Shown: piece by piece, positions 9,155 through 16,765 of the stretch
Layout: each line of letters begins with the position of its first letter
Position numbering within the stretch: the first letter of the stretch is position 1
Assembly: GCA_023134955.1 (NCBI GenBank)
Contig: JAGLUC010000069.1
Location: 1 to 18,111 of the forward strand
Source: Methylococcales bacterium
GTDB taxonomy: Bacteria > Pseudomonadota > Gammaproteobacteria > Methylococcales > Methylomonadaceae
Direction of reading: 5' to 3'
DNA length: 18,111 nucleotides
Translations under genes and position numbers: made by a program
Notes under the pieces: generated by a model
The model's input: only the letters and a program-made list of their open reading frames with translations
The model's database searches: none
Told to the model about the DNA's origin: nothing

Positions 9155-9520
9155 CTAGCTAAAATTATTGATCTGTTCAATAATTTGATCTTCTGAATAA
9201 GGTTTTGTGACATAAGCTTTAGCGCCTTGCAGTTGAGCCCAGACACGGTCAGCTTCTGCATCTTTGCTTGAAACAAAAATAACAGGGATATTTTTAGTTG
9301 CGGCATCTTTTGTTAATTCGCGACAAGTAGCAAAGCCATCCATTTCAGGCATAACAATGTCTAAAAAAATTAAGTCAGGATTAAATTGTTTTACTTTTTC
9401 AAGCGCATCTTTACCTGAAGTTGCTGTCATACTGTCGTAACCAGCTGAGGATACAATGTTTTTAAGGTTGTCACGTTCTACTTGTGCGTCGTCAACAATA
9501 AGGATTTTTCTTAAAGTCAT
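9155..9520 (-). CDS. pilH: PilH, single-domain CheY-like response regulator
   Basis: This 121-residue receiver protein has all catalytic residues: D10/D11 acidic pair, phospho-acceptor D54 in FLDIVMPEMDG, S84/S85, and K106 in VTKPY. No output domain is attached, so it acts by protein contact on pilus motors, or as a phosphate sink for ChpA. The VWAQLQGAKAYVTKPY segment is typical of PilH as I remember it. The ribosome binding site AGAGG lies about 11 bases before the ATG. It follows the PilG-like gene by 70 bp and runs into pilI. Confidence 0.92.
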   Translation of the reverse strand: MTLRKILIVDDAQVERDNLKNIVSSAGYDSMTATSGKDALEKVKQFNPDLIFLDIVMPEMDGFATCRELTKDAATKNIPVIFVSSKDAEADRVWAQLQGAKAYVTKPYSEDQIIEQINNFS

Positions 9521-9590
9521 GGTTATTTTGCCTCTTTTTTTGTGATTTTCAAATTGAATGATTTTTTATAACTGTATTTAAATAATAGCT

Positions 9591-10370
9591 CTATTTTCGA
9601 TTTTGTTTGAAATCTTTAAGCCAGCTCATAACTCTTTCCAGTAATTGTTGAAAGCTTTCATGCTCTATCGGCTTTGTTAAATAGGTTGAACAGCCAGCCA
9701 TAACACCTTTGACTTCATCCATAGGTGAGGTTTTTGCAGATAGCATGATAATGGGTATTTTTTTCATTCCGGTTTTTTTTCTGATGGCAGTGCATGTTTC
9801 ATAACCGTCAATACCAGGCATCATGACATCCAGAAAAATAAAGTCGTATAGTTTCTGCTCGGTCATCGCTAACGCTTGCTCACCATTGTCAGCATATTCG
9901 GTGTTAATTTTTATGGGGGCATTGTCTAATTCCATGCCAATGGTTTTTTGCATTAAAGGACTGTCATCAACAACCAGAACATTAAAAGATTTGCTGTTTT
10001 GTTCTTCAATTACGGAGCTATTTGTTATTTGCCCATCTGATTTATCTGAATCTGTAAAAACCAGTTTATCTAAAGTCCGTAAAACACGAGTGGCTAGTAA
10101 AGCACCTTGAATATGGTGGGTATTATCACTGCTGGATTTACTCTTGGTGACAATTTGAATATCAGGGTGTTTTTGTTGAAGCTGTTGCTGGTTAATTGTT
10201 GACGATTCTGTATCAATATCAATGATAGCCAAATCAGGCGTAATCTCAGAAGATTCATCCAAAAAGTTATATACACGATCTCTGGAACTGGATAAGTGAA
10301 ATATTTTCTTTAGTTTCTTTTCGTCTTCTGGAGGACAATTTATTAATTTGACATTTAAATTTGTAGACAT
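9591..10370 (-). CDS. pilG: PilG-like response regulator with an extra N-terminal domain
   Basis: This 259-residue protein is nearly twice the size of Pseudomonas PilG (about 135 residues). The C-terminal half (about 128-250) is a complete receiver: D135/D136, phospho-acceptor D181 in FLDVMMPGIDGYE, S211, and K233 in LTKP. The N-terminal half (1-105) looks like a degenerate receiver, with predicted alternating strands and helices and a PDLAIIDID segment near 45-52, but no acidic pair and no conserved lysine. A variable linker (106-127) joins them. First place in a pilGHIJ-chpA order supports PilG identity. No strong ribosome binding site is seen (AGG about 12 bases upstream), and the promoter must lie in the 466-bp gap before it. 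The PilG name rests on context as much as on sequence. Confidence 0.78.
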   Translation of the reverse strand: MSTNLNVKLINCPPEDEKKLKKIFHLSSSRDRVYNFLDESSEITPDLAIIDIDTESSTINQQQLQQKHPDIQIVTKSKSSSDNTHHIQGALLATRVLRTLDKLVFTDSDKSDGQITNSSVIEEQNSKSFNVLVVDDSPLMQKTIGMELDNAPIKINTEYADNGEQALAMTEQKLYDFIFLDVMMPGIDGYETCTAIRKKTGMKKIPIIMLSAKTSPMDEVKGVMAGCSTYLTKPIEHESFQQLLERVMSWLKDFKQNRK

Positions 10371-10836
10371 GCTTTAAATTAACCTGGCACTTATATTTTA
10401 ATCTTTTATTAATGTATAAATAAATCTAATAGACTTATTTTGTGTGACATTTTAAGCTTACATAACTAAACAATATTAGCCTGTAAATTTGTTTGATTGT
10501 TAGTTGTAACCCCTGATACTCAAGTTTATAAGCACAATAATTATATGGTTATAAATTTGTTTATTGCTAAGTATAGACAGCTTTTATGTTTTGCCTAGGG
10601 CATATGTATTCTTAATTTAAATGGCGAGCGACTATTAGTCGGTTATGAATAGAGTTACCAGTATTGAACATTGATAACGCCAGGAATGGCGCATGGTAGA
10701 GTATACGGTGTCAAATGTCGATAGGTAGTCGGCGTTGTAAATTTTATCATGACTTGCTGAGTCGTAATTGTGATGCGCAGCACATTTTTGATAAAGTATT
10801 GATAAGGGAGGGGGAGGGGGAGGGGGTGAGGGGGTA
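10371..10836. other. 466-bp intergenic region, leader of the pil operon
   Basis: No convincing gene. The left half (10371-10620) is very AT-rich and should hold the promoter of the pilG operon on the minus strand. A perfect TATAAT on that strand sits at 10540-10545, but no good -35 is at the right distance; TATACT near 10570-10580 is another option. An 11-bp direct repeat (TAAATTTGTTT) occurs at 10484-10494 and 10552-10562. The right half (10621-10800) is less AT-rich and has several short hairpins, and 10806-10834 is a G-run tract. Confidence 0.6.
10806..10834 (+). repeat. G-run tract with G-quadruplex pattern (C-rich on the minus strand)
   Basis: GGG-A-GGGGG-A-GGGGG-A-GGGGG-TGA-GGGGG: five G runs with loops of 1 to 3 bases, a textbook intramolecular G-quadruplex pattern on the plus strand. 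It begins 3 bp beyond the stop codon of the SPOR gene. The minus-strand transcript therefore carries a cytosine-rich, guanine-free 3' tail, as favoured by Rho. A hexamer-like repeat (GGGGGA) of this sort can also change length by slippage. Confidence 0.85.
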
Positions 10837-11388
10837 TTAGCTTTTAATTTCTGTGACGATAACATCAATATGGTTATCTCTTAAGCGTTTTTTAATTGCT
10901 GAAACACTGGATGATCGGCTGTAAGGCCCAATTTTTACTCTGTTCCAAACTACATTGCCAACATTTGCTTTTTCAACTCTTGACTCAATACCCATTAAAG
11001 CAAGGCGAGCTCTTAGTTTGTCCGCTTCGGAGAAGTCTCGAAAAGAACCTGCCTGTATTAGATACTTTGTTGCTTTAGCTTTTCCAAATTTTTCTTCTCG
11101 ATTGCGTGTGCTAATTTCATAGTCGGGTACTACTATTTCTGTCTCAGGCAGAATGGTGTAAAAGTCAAAACGCGGTTCATTAGCTTTTTGTTTAACGATT
11201 TTTTTTATTTTTTTAATCACTTGAACCTGTGTTTTTTGAGGTTCTGGTGCCGAGTTTCTTAAAAAAACTAAAAACATTACAAACAGAGCAATTAAAAAAA
11301 CAATCAACAACCATTTCCACCAAGCTACTTTTTGGGCTTGTTTTCTTGCTCTGTTTTTAGATGTTCTGTTTTTGTAATCTCTGGCCAT
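10837..11388 (-). CDS. SPOR-domain membrane protein, FtsN-like
   Basis: This 183-residue protein has a basic cytoplasmic N-terminus, one membrane helix (about 22-43), a charged periplasmic linker with the FDFYTILPE motif (74-82) common in FtsN-like proteins, and a C-terminal SPOR domain (about 106-181: YLIQAGSF at 109-116, NRVKIGPY at 149-156). SPOR domains bind denuded septal peptidoglycan, so a role in cell division at the septum is likely. Its ATG overlaps the argS stop (TAATG), giving translational coupling; the argS-SPOR pairing is frequent in Gammaproteobacteria. It is shorter than E. coli FtsN (319 residues), so I leave the symbol empty. It could be FtsN itself or another SPOR protein. 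Confidence 0.88.
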   Translation of the reverse strand: MARDYKNRTSKNRARKQAQKVAWWKWLLIVFLIALFVMFLVFLRNSAPEPQKTQVQVIKKIKKIVKQKANEPRFDFYTILPETEIVVPDYEISTRNREEKFGKAKATKYLIQAGSFRDFSEADKLRARLALMGIESRVEKANVGNVVWNRVKIGPYSRSSSVSAIKKRLRDNHIDVIVTEIKS

Positions 11389-13151
11389 TACATAGACTCG
11401 GGAGAGTTGATATTTAATAGAGTCAAGCCATTAGTCAATACTTGTTTAGCGGCACAGATCAGGTTTAGTCGAGCGTTACGTAAACCAGCATCATCCACTA
11501 AAAATTGATGTGCATTGTAATAAGTATGAAAATTATGGGCTAATTCACGCAGGTATTGGATGAGTTGGTGTGGCTCATATTGTAAAGCGGCTCGTTGTAA
11601 TGTTTCTGGATATTTTGATAAGCTGGTTATTAAAGCAAGCTCATGTTCTTCCATTAATTTATCAAGATTTTTCATGCCCAGGGCTTGATCTTTTTCCCAG
11701 CCTTTTTCGTCAAGTTGGCGTAAAACACTACAAACTCGTGCGTGAGCATACTGTACATAAAACACTGGATTTTCATTGCTTTTTGAGGTTGCCAGTTTTA
11801 AATCAAAATCCATATGTTGTTCTGATTTACGCATTACATAAAAAAAGCGCGCAGCATCGGTGCCTACTTCACTACGTAATTGACGTAAGGTGACAAATTC
11901 ACCTGAACGAGTCGACATGGGAATTTTTTCTGTTCCCCGATAAAGTATGGCAAATTGAACTAATAACACTTTAAGTTTTGACTCGTCAGCACCTAAGGCT
12001 CGCATTGCAGCTCTTACACGGGGAATGTAGCCATGATGATCCGCCCCCCAGATATTAATAATTTGATCAAACCCTCGATCAAGTTTATTCATATGATAAG
12101 CAATATCGGAGGCAAAATAAGTCGATTGACCGTTATCTCTTATCACAACACGGTCTTTTTCATCGCCCAGTTTACTAGATGCAAACCAGGTGGCACCTTC
12201 TTTTTGGTAAAGATAGCCTGATTTATCCAGTCGTTCCAAGGCTTCTTTTATAGAGCCATCTTCCATCAGAGAGCGTTCAGAGAACCATTGTTGGTAACTA
12301 ACACCAAATTCTTCTAAATCTTGTTTGATGTCATCTAAAATAACACTCAATCCTGTCTGGAATAAATCGCGGTATAAAGAACTGCCTAGCAGCGTTTTAG
12401 CTCTATCAATTAAAGCATCAATATGCTTTTCTTTATCACCACCTTGAGGTTCATCACTAGGAATGCTTTCCATCACCAATTCGGCAGGTCGGCGGTATTC
12501 ATTATCCGCATCTTTATGGATATTAAAGGCAATGTCTCTGATATATTCTCCACGATAACCATTGCTGGGGAATGCGACAGTTTCACCACATTTCTCTAAA
12601 TAACGTAACCAAATGCTGGTCGCCAGAATGTCCATCTGACGACCTGCATCATTAACATAATATTCTTTTGATACATCAAAGCCTACAGCAGTTAATAAAT
12701 CAGCTACCGCTGAACCATAAGCAGCTCCGCGACCATGTCCAACATGCAGGGGGCCTGTAGGATTGGCAGAAACAAATTCAACTTGTATTTTTTTACCTGC
12801 ACCTATGTTACTTAATCCAAATTTATTGCCAGTCTCATGAATTTGTTTAATCACTTGAAATTGAGTATCAGCATTAATATGAAAATTAATAAAGCCTGGT
12901 CCTGCAATTTCAACTTTACAGATAGCTGGATCAGTTGGCAGTGCGGCAATAATCTTTTCTGCTATTTGTCGGGGACTGGATTTAGCAGGCTTTGCCAGGA
13001 TCATGGCTAGATTTGTAGCAAAGTCACCATGACTTGTATTTCGCGCACGTTCAATATTAATTGGTGGGTTTAATTCCTGGTCAAGGATCTCTTGATATTT
13101 CAGTACATCAATAGATTGTTGAAGCAGTGCTTCCAGCTTTTGTTTCATCAT
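11388..13151 (-). CDS. argS: Arginyl-tRNA synthetase
   Basis: This 587-residue class I cytoplasmic synthetase charges tRNA-Arg with arginine using ATP. It has the N-terminal additional domain (about 1-95), the HIGH signature as HVGH (136-139, in NPTGPLHVGHGRGAAYG), the KMSKS-equivalent MSTRS (412-416), and the all-helical DALR anticodon-binding domain (about 465-587). Length and motifs match bacterial ArgRS. Two Met codons open the frame (MMKQ); ribosome-binding complementarity is poor upstream. A sigma70-like promoter lies 29-58 bp before the start, so it is probably transcribed separately from dolP. Its last base pairs overlap the start of the SPOR gene. Confidence 0.98.
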   Translation of the reverse strand: MMKQKLEALLQQSIDVLKYQEILDQELNPPINIERARNTSHGDFATNLAMILAKPAKSSPRQIAEKIIAALPTDPAICKVEIAGPGFINFHINADTQFQVIKQIHETGNKFGLSNIGAGKKIQVEFVSANPTGPLHVGHGRGAAYGSAVADLLTAVGFDVSKEYYVNDAGRQMDILATSIWLRYLEKCGETVAFPSNGYRGEYIRDIAFNIHKDADNEYRRPAELVMESIPSDEPQGGDKEKHIDALIDRAKTLLGSSLYRDLFQTGLSVILDDIKQDLEEFGVSYQQWFSERSLMEDGSIKEALERLDKSGYLYQKEGATWFASSKLGDEKDRVVIRDNGQSTYFASDIAYHMNKLDRGFDQIINIWGADHHGYIPRVRAAMRALGADESKLKVLLVQFAILYRGTEKIPMSTRSGEFVTLRQLRSEVGTDAARFFYVMRKSEQHMDFDLKLATSKSNENPVFYVQYAHARVCSVLRQLDEKGWEKDQALGMKNLDKLMEEHELALITSLSKYPETLQRAALQYEPHQLIQYLRELAHNFHTYYNAHQFLVDDAGLRNARLNLICAAKQVLTNGLTLLNINSPESM

Positions 13152-13179
13152 TTGAAGTGATTAAGGTACAACATTGAGT

Positions 13180-13209
13180 ATTATCCCTGAAAAAGAAAGG
13201 TTTCGCCAA
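13180..13209 (-). promoter_or_regulatory. Sigma70-like promoter for argS
   Basis: On the minus strand, TTGGCG (13204-13209) and GATAAT (13180-13185) are separated by 18 bp, matching 4/6 and 5/6 of the sigma70 consensus. The predicted start of transcription would be about 20 bases before the argS ATG. It lies in the 99-bp gap after dolP. Judged by eye only. Confidence 0.5.
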
Positions 13210-13250
13210 TAGCGGTATTTAAAAAACTAAAACGTTGTTGTTCAAGTCTA

Positions 13251-13835
13251 TTAGTCTGCAATATATTCAAAAATTTTAACCACTTGTTTTACCCCGGATT
13301 CTCTTCGTGCTATTTCTGTTGTGACATTAGCTTCTTTTTTATGCACTAAGCCCAGTAAATAAACAATGCCATTTTCGGTAATTACTTTGACACGAGTAGT
13401 ATCAAATCCTGGTATATCTTTTACTTTACTAAGGGATGATTTTATTTTGGTAGTAATTAGGGTGTCATGAGAACGTGTAGCTAAGGAAGATGGTGCCGAT
13501 ATTTGTAGTTCGTTATGAACTATTTTTACCCCGGAGATGATTCTAACAATAGAAATGATTTTGTCACGCAGTTGTTCGGTAGCTGCTTCACCTGTTATAA
13601 GAGTGGTTCCATTGTAAGCAGTTATATTAAAGTGACAGTTTTTACGAATATCATCATCTGAGTTTAGTTCTATTGCGGCATTAACTTCAATGCGTTCATC
13701 TTTAATAATGGCTAGAGTGCTTCTGCGATCATGTAATAAAGCAAGTCCAGTTAGTTCTGCACCGCTAGCTGCGATGAGTGAACAGCCTGCTAAAGTAACT
13801 TGTATAAAAACAACAAAAATGAGTGTTTTTTTCAT
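13251..13835 (-). CDS. dolP: DolP (YraP)-like BON-domain outer-membrane lipoprotein
   Basis: This 194-residue lipoprotein has a signal sequence with lipobox LAGC (acylated C18) and two BON domains (about 46-112 and 123-192), the DolP architecture. DolP supports outer-membrane integrity and BAM function and sits at division sites in E. coli. I start it at the ATG at 13833-13835, four bases after the diaA stop, because GGTGG lies 8 bases upstream and the protein then begins MKKTLIF. The longer frame to 13850 would need a TTG inside diaA and would add five residues to the signal peptide. It is last in the lpoA-yraN-diaA-dolP order seen in E. coli. Confidence 0.88.
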   Translation of the reverse strand: MKKTLIFVVFIQVTLAGCSLIAASGAELTGLALLHDRRSTLAIIKDERIEVNAAIELNSDDDIRKNCHFNITAYNGTTLITGEAATEQLRDKIISIVRIISGVKIVHNELQISAPSSLATRSHDTLITTKIKSSLSKVKDIPGFDTTRVKVITENGIVYLLGLVHKKEANVTTEIARRESGVKQVVKIFEYIAD

Positions 13836-13839
13836 GGGC

Positions 13840-14427
13840 TTAGCCACCAAATAGCTGATGATCTATTAAGTCACATAGACAATGGGTTATAAGTAGGTGA
13901 ACTTCTTGAATACGTGCTGTAGATTCTGAAGGCACTCGAATTTCAAGGTCTGGCTCTTTTAAAATAGAGCTTAATGTTCCACCGTCTTTGCCTGTTAATG
14001 CGATGATGCTTATCTCTTTATCATGAGCCGCTTTTACAGCACTAATAATATTGTTTGAGTTTCCGCTGCTTGTATAGACTAGAAGAATGTCCCCTTGCTG
14101 CCCTAAAGCACGTATTTGTTTGGCAAAAATCTCATCAAAATGATAGTCATTAGCTATTGAAGTAATAGTCATGGTGTCTGTGGTTAATGCAATGGCGGGT
14201 AAGGCAGGGCGTTCCCGTTCAAAACGATTAAGCATTTCCGATGAAAAATGCTGCGCATCACCTGCTGAGCCACCATTACCACAAGCCAGTATTTTTTTGT
14301 CGTTAACTAGAGATTCAACCATTTTTTGTGAAGCAAATGCGATTAGCTCGCTTAGACTATTCATAGCATCCTGCTTGGTTTGGATGCTTTCAGAAAAGTG
14401 CTTGATAATTCGGTCTTGTAAGCTCAT
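13840..14427 (-). CDS. diaA: DiaA-type SIS-domain protein (DnaA initiator-associating)
   Basis: This 195-residue single SIS-domain protein has a phosphosugar-binding-like pocket CGNGGSAGDAQHFSSEM (49-65), a SSGNS loop (120-124), and the conserved ARIQEVH and CLCDLID segments at the C-terminus. DiaA tetramers bind DnaA and promote orderly replication initiation. The family is homologous to GmhA (sedoheptulose-7-phosphate isomerase), and older annotations often confuse them; the flanking yraN and dolP genes argue for DiaA. The ATG at 14425-14427 aligns with the known DiaA start (MSLQDRIIKHFSESIQT...). The frame extends to a TTG at 14445, but no better ribosome binding site supports that. Confidence 0.88.
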   Translation of the reverse strand: MSLQDRIIKHFSESIQTKQDAMNSLSELIAFASQKMVESLVNDKKILACGNGGSAGDAQHFSSEMLNRFERERPALPAIALTTDTMTITSIANDYHFDEIFAKQIRALGQQGDILLVYTSSGNSNNIISAVKAAHDKEISIIALTGKDGGTLSSILKEPDLEIRVPSESTARIQEVHLLITHCLCDLIDHQLFGG

Positions 14428-14462
14428 AGATATTGATCGTTGCAAAATAAAAATGGTAAAGA

Positions 14463-14825
14463 TTAAGTTTGAAATGCATTCTTAATCCAGTTTATATCAC
14501 TGTCATTGGACAGGGTTATAACATCAAAACGGATGGGGCTTTTAATCTTATGTCGTGATAAATAGAATTGAGTTGTCATTATTATACGGGATTGTTTTTT
14601 ATGGGTGATGCTTTCTACCGCACCACCAAATGCATTGGACTTTCTAAACCTGACTTCAACGATAACTAAAGTTTGTTGGTCTTGCATAATAAGGTCAAGT
14701 TCCCCGTATCGACTGCGAAAATTTTTCTCAATAAGTTGTAAACCTTGTTTTAATAAATAATGACAGGCGTGCTGTTCTGATTTTTCTCCACGAATTAAAT
14801 GTGCAGGCAGAGTTTTTTTTAGCAT
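14463..14825 (-). CDS. yraN: YraN family (UPF0102) endonuclease-fold protein
   Basis: This 120-residue protein has the UPF0102 pattern: G-E-x-A at residues 13-21 in degenerate form, RYGELDLI (39-46) and VIVEVRFR (54-61), which resemble the catalytic GExD...ExK core of Holliday-junction/restriction-type nucleases, with R59 at the usual lysine position. It is thought to act on nucleic acids, but its cellular role is unproven. The ATG is 2 bp from the lpoA stop, so translation is probably coupled. It sits between lpoA and diaA as in E. coli. Confidence 0.93.
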   Translation of the reverse strand: MLKKTLPAHLIRGEKSEQHACHYLLKQGLQLIEKNFRSRYGELDLIMQDQQTLVIVEVRFRKSNAFGGAVESITHKKQSRIIMTTQFYLSRHKIKSPIRFDVITLSNDSDINWIKNAFQT

Positions 14826-14827
14826 TA

Positions 14828-16717
14828 TTAAAAGTAGTCTTTAGAATAAATACTATTTTGATCAGATATTATTTTAAATTGTTCAATAATAGGGTTTTGT
14901 AGAACAGCCTTTCCATTTATAAATTTTGCACAGACTAATTGTCGGGTAATTCTATTTTCTTGATTAAGCAGCAAAGTGCCTGTTGCACCAGGATATGGAA
15001 TGTTATCTAAAGTGCTTAAGTGGGTTAATACATTAAATGAATCAACGCCTAATGCGAGTAGTTTTTTATATTTTCTTGGGAATTTTTGCCAGTTACTACG
15101 AAGTGCTTGCTGGCTTAATTTACCTGGATATGTTTCTGGAAATGCCCAGGGAATGTCGCAAAAAGTAATGCTGTTTAAATCAATATCTTGAGAAGGGTTA
15201 GGTTGTCCATTGTATAGCTGTGAGGTGGCGTAAATGGGTAAATTTGTCGCACGATAAAAACGTAGTTGAGGATAAATTGAACGGGCAGTTTGAGGTTGCG
15301 CCGATAGAAAAATCGCATCAACATCATGTCGTCTACGTTCTGTATATTCAATGTTTGTTGCTAATAAACGTCTAAGTTGTTTATATCTATAATTACTTTC
15401 ATCAAGATTAAGTAAGTCTTTTATGGGAGCAGAAAAGTCATTTTTTTTGCTGTTATAAGGTTGAGACTCCAACAATGTTCCGCCTGTTTCTTGCCAATAA
15501 TCAGTCAGGTGATTATTAATTCGTTGCCCTTGATTGTTGTTGGGTGTTAACACAAGTGCTTTATGGTTACCATCATGACTGGCTTTATTAACAATTTGTC
15601 TGACATCATCAATCGGGCTTAAACCAAATTGAAACAAATTGTTTTTAGCCAAATTTTCGATGTGATTTAAAGCAAGAACGGGGATGGTGAGCTCGGTATC
15701 CAATGCCAGGTTTTGAATGTTAGTTTTGCTGAGTGGACCAATGATTAATTCTGCACCGTTGGAGATGGCCTGGTGATATAGCTCAACAGAGTTTTCAATG
15801 CTTGTATCATAGAAGTTAATAATGGGTTGATACTCAAATTGGGCATGGTAGGCTTCCATAAAGCCTTCTCTTATAACCTGGGCGGCTGTAGCAAAGCGAC
15901 CTGATTCGGGAAGTAAAATAGCAATGGCAGAAGGTAATTGAAAGCTGTGCGTGGAATGATCAAGGTAAGACTCTAAAAACTCGGAATCAATAGCAGGGTG
16001 ATCAGGGAATAAAAGCTCCCATTCCGCTAAATTAGTTTGAAATTGTTCTTTATTTTGTTTTAGTTGAGAGTCTTTTAATAATCGGGTTAAAGCCATCCAG
16101 CCACCTAGGGTATCAGGTGCAGGGGGTTGCTGGGTTAATAGTATTTCGGTGGGTAATAAATTTAATGATTTTAAAATAACAGTATTATTTAACTCACGTT
16201 GCTGGCTGTTTTCAAACAATGGCGATAACTGAATCCGAGCCTGCACACTTTGTAGCGTATCCCCTGTTAAAGAGTGAGCAAAGGCAAGTGATTGATAAAA
16301 AATAATTTGATCAGTTAGTGTCAGGTTGTATGGTTGAGTAATGTTAAGTATATTTATGGCTTGCTCTGCATCACCATTACTGAGGTTGATTTGTGCATGT
16401 AGTAAGTTTAACCTGTTACGTTGTTCAGCAGATAAAGAGTCTGTTTTTATTAAATCAGCAAGGGATTTTGCTGAAAGGCTGTCACCTGACTGAATAAAGG
16501 CTTCGGCTGCTAACAGGTTGAATTCATCACGGTGGGCAGGTTGTGACTGAGCAAGTTCTTGATATAAAGCAGCCGCCTGTTTTGGTTGACCTTCATCCAT
16601 AAAAGATTCTGCCTGGATCGCTTCGCTTAAATATAAGTGTCGTTTTGCTGGATCTGTCGCGCAACCAGCAAGAAAGAGAAGGAAAAAAGTAAGTAATATT
16701 ACAATATGACTGTTCAT
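14828..16717 (-). CDS. lpoA: LpoA, outer-membrane lipoprotein activator of PBP1A
   Basis: This 629-residue lipoprotein (LppC/YraM family) activates the peptidoglycan synthase PBP1A from the outer membrane. The signal peptide ends in lipobox LAGC with acylated C19. The N-terminal third to half is TPR-like helical repeats (QAAALYQELAQ, AEQAINIL and similar). From about residue 262 (SAIAILLPESGRFA) a periplasmic-binding-protein-type domain (Peripla_BP_6-like) runs to the end. I use the ATG at 16715-16717, which gives a normal lipoprotein signal. The longer frame to 16765 needs a TTG abutting the rsmI start and adds 16 polar residues that would spoil the signal peptide. First gene of the lpoA-yraN-diaA-dolP group. 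Confidence 0.92.
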   Translation of the reverse strand: MNSHIVILLTFFLLFLAGCATDPAKRHLYLSEAIQAESFMDEGQPKQAAALYQELAQSQPAHRDEFNLLAAEAFIQSGDSLSAKSLADLIKTDSLSAEQRNRLNLLHAQINLSNGDAEQAINILNITQPYNLTLTDQIIFYQSLAFAHSLTGDTLQSVQARIQLSPLFENSQQRELNNTVILKSLNLLPTEILLTQQPPAPDTLGGWMALTRLLKDSQLKQNKEQFQTNLAEWELLFPDHPAIDSEFLESYLDHSTHSFQLPSAIAILLPESGRFATAAQVIREGFMEAYHAQFEYQPIINFYDTSIENSVELYHQAISNGAELIIGPLSKTNIQNLALDTELTIPVLALNHIENLAKNNLFQFGLSPIDDVRQIVNKASHDGNHKALVLTPNNNQGQRINNHLTDYWQETGGTLLESQPYNSKKNDFSAPIKDLLNLDESNYRYKQLRRLLATNIEYTERRRHDVDAIFLSAQPQTARSIYPQLRFYRATNLPIYATSQLYNGQPNPSQDIDLNSITFCDIPWAFPETYPGKLSQQALRSNWQKFPRKYKKLLALGVDSFNVLTHLSTLDNIPYPGATGTLLLNQENRITRQLVCAKFINGKAVLQNPIIEQFKIISDQNSIYSKDYF

Positions 16718-16765
16718 AAATGGACTGGTCTTGTTATTAGCATTGAATGAGAGTAAAGATATCAA
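16718..16765. promoter_or_regulatory. 48-bp divergent promoter region between lpoA and rsmI
   Basis: lpoA and rsmI start codons face away from each other with only 48 bp between them, so their promoters must overlap one another or extend into coding sequence. On the plus strand, TTGTTA and TAAAGA are 17 bp apart but are weak matches. GAGAG about 12 bases before the rsmI ATG is a possible ribosome binding site. Confidence 0.45.

Noticed and set aside
10635..10868. 77-codon minus-strand frame with a proline run
   Set aside because: The proline run is only the translated C-rich tract. The frame overlaps the SPOR gene end in another phase and has no ribosome binding site.
16718..16765. N-terminal extension of lpoA from a TTG at 16765
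   Set aside because: It would add 16 residues ahead of a normal lipoprotein signal peptide and abut the rsmI start; the ATG at 16717 is better.
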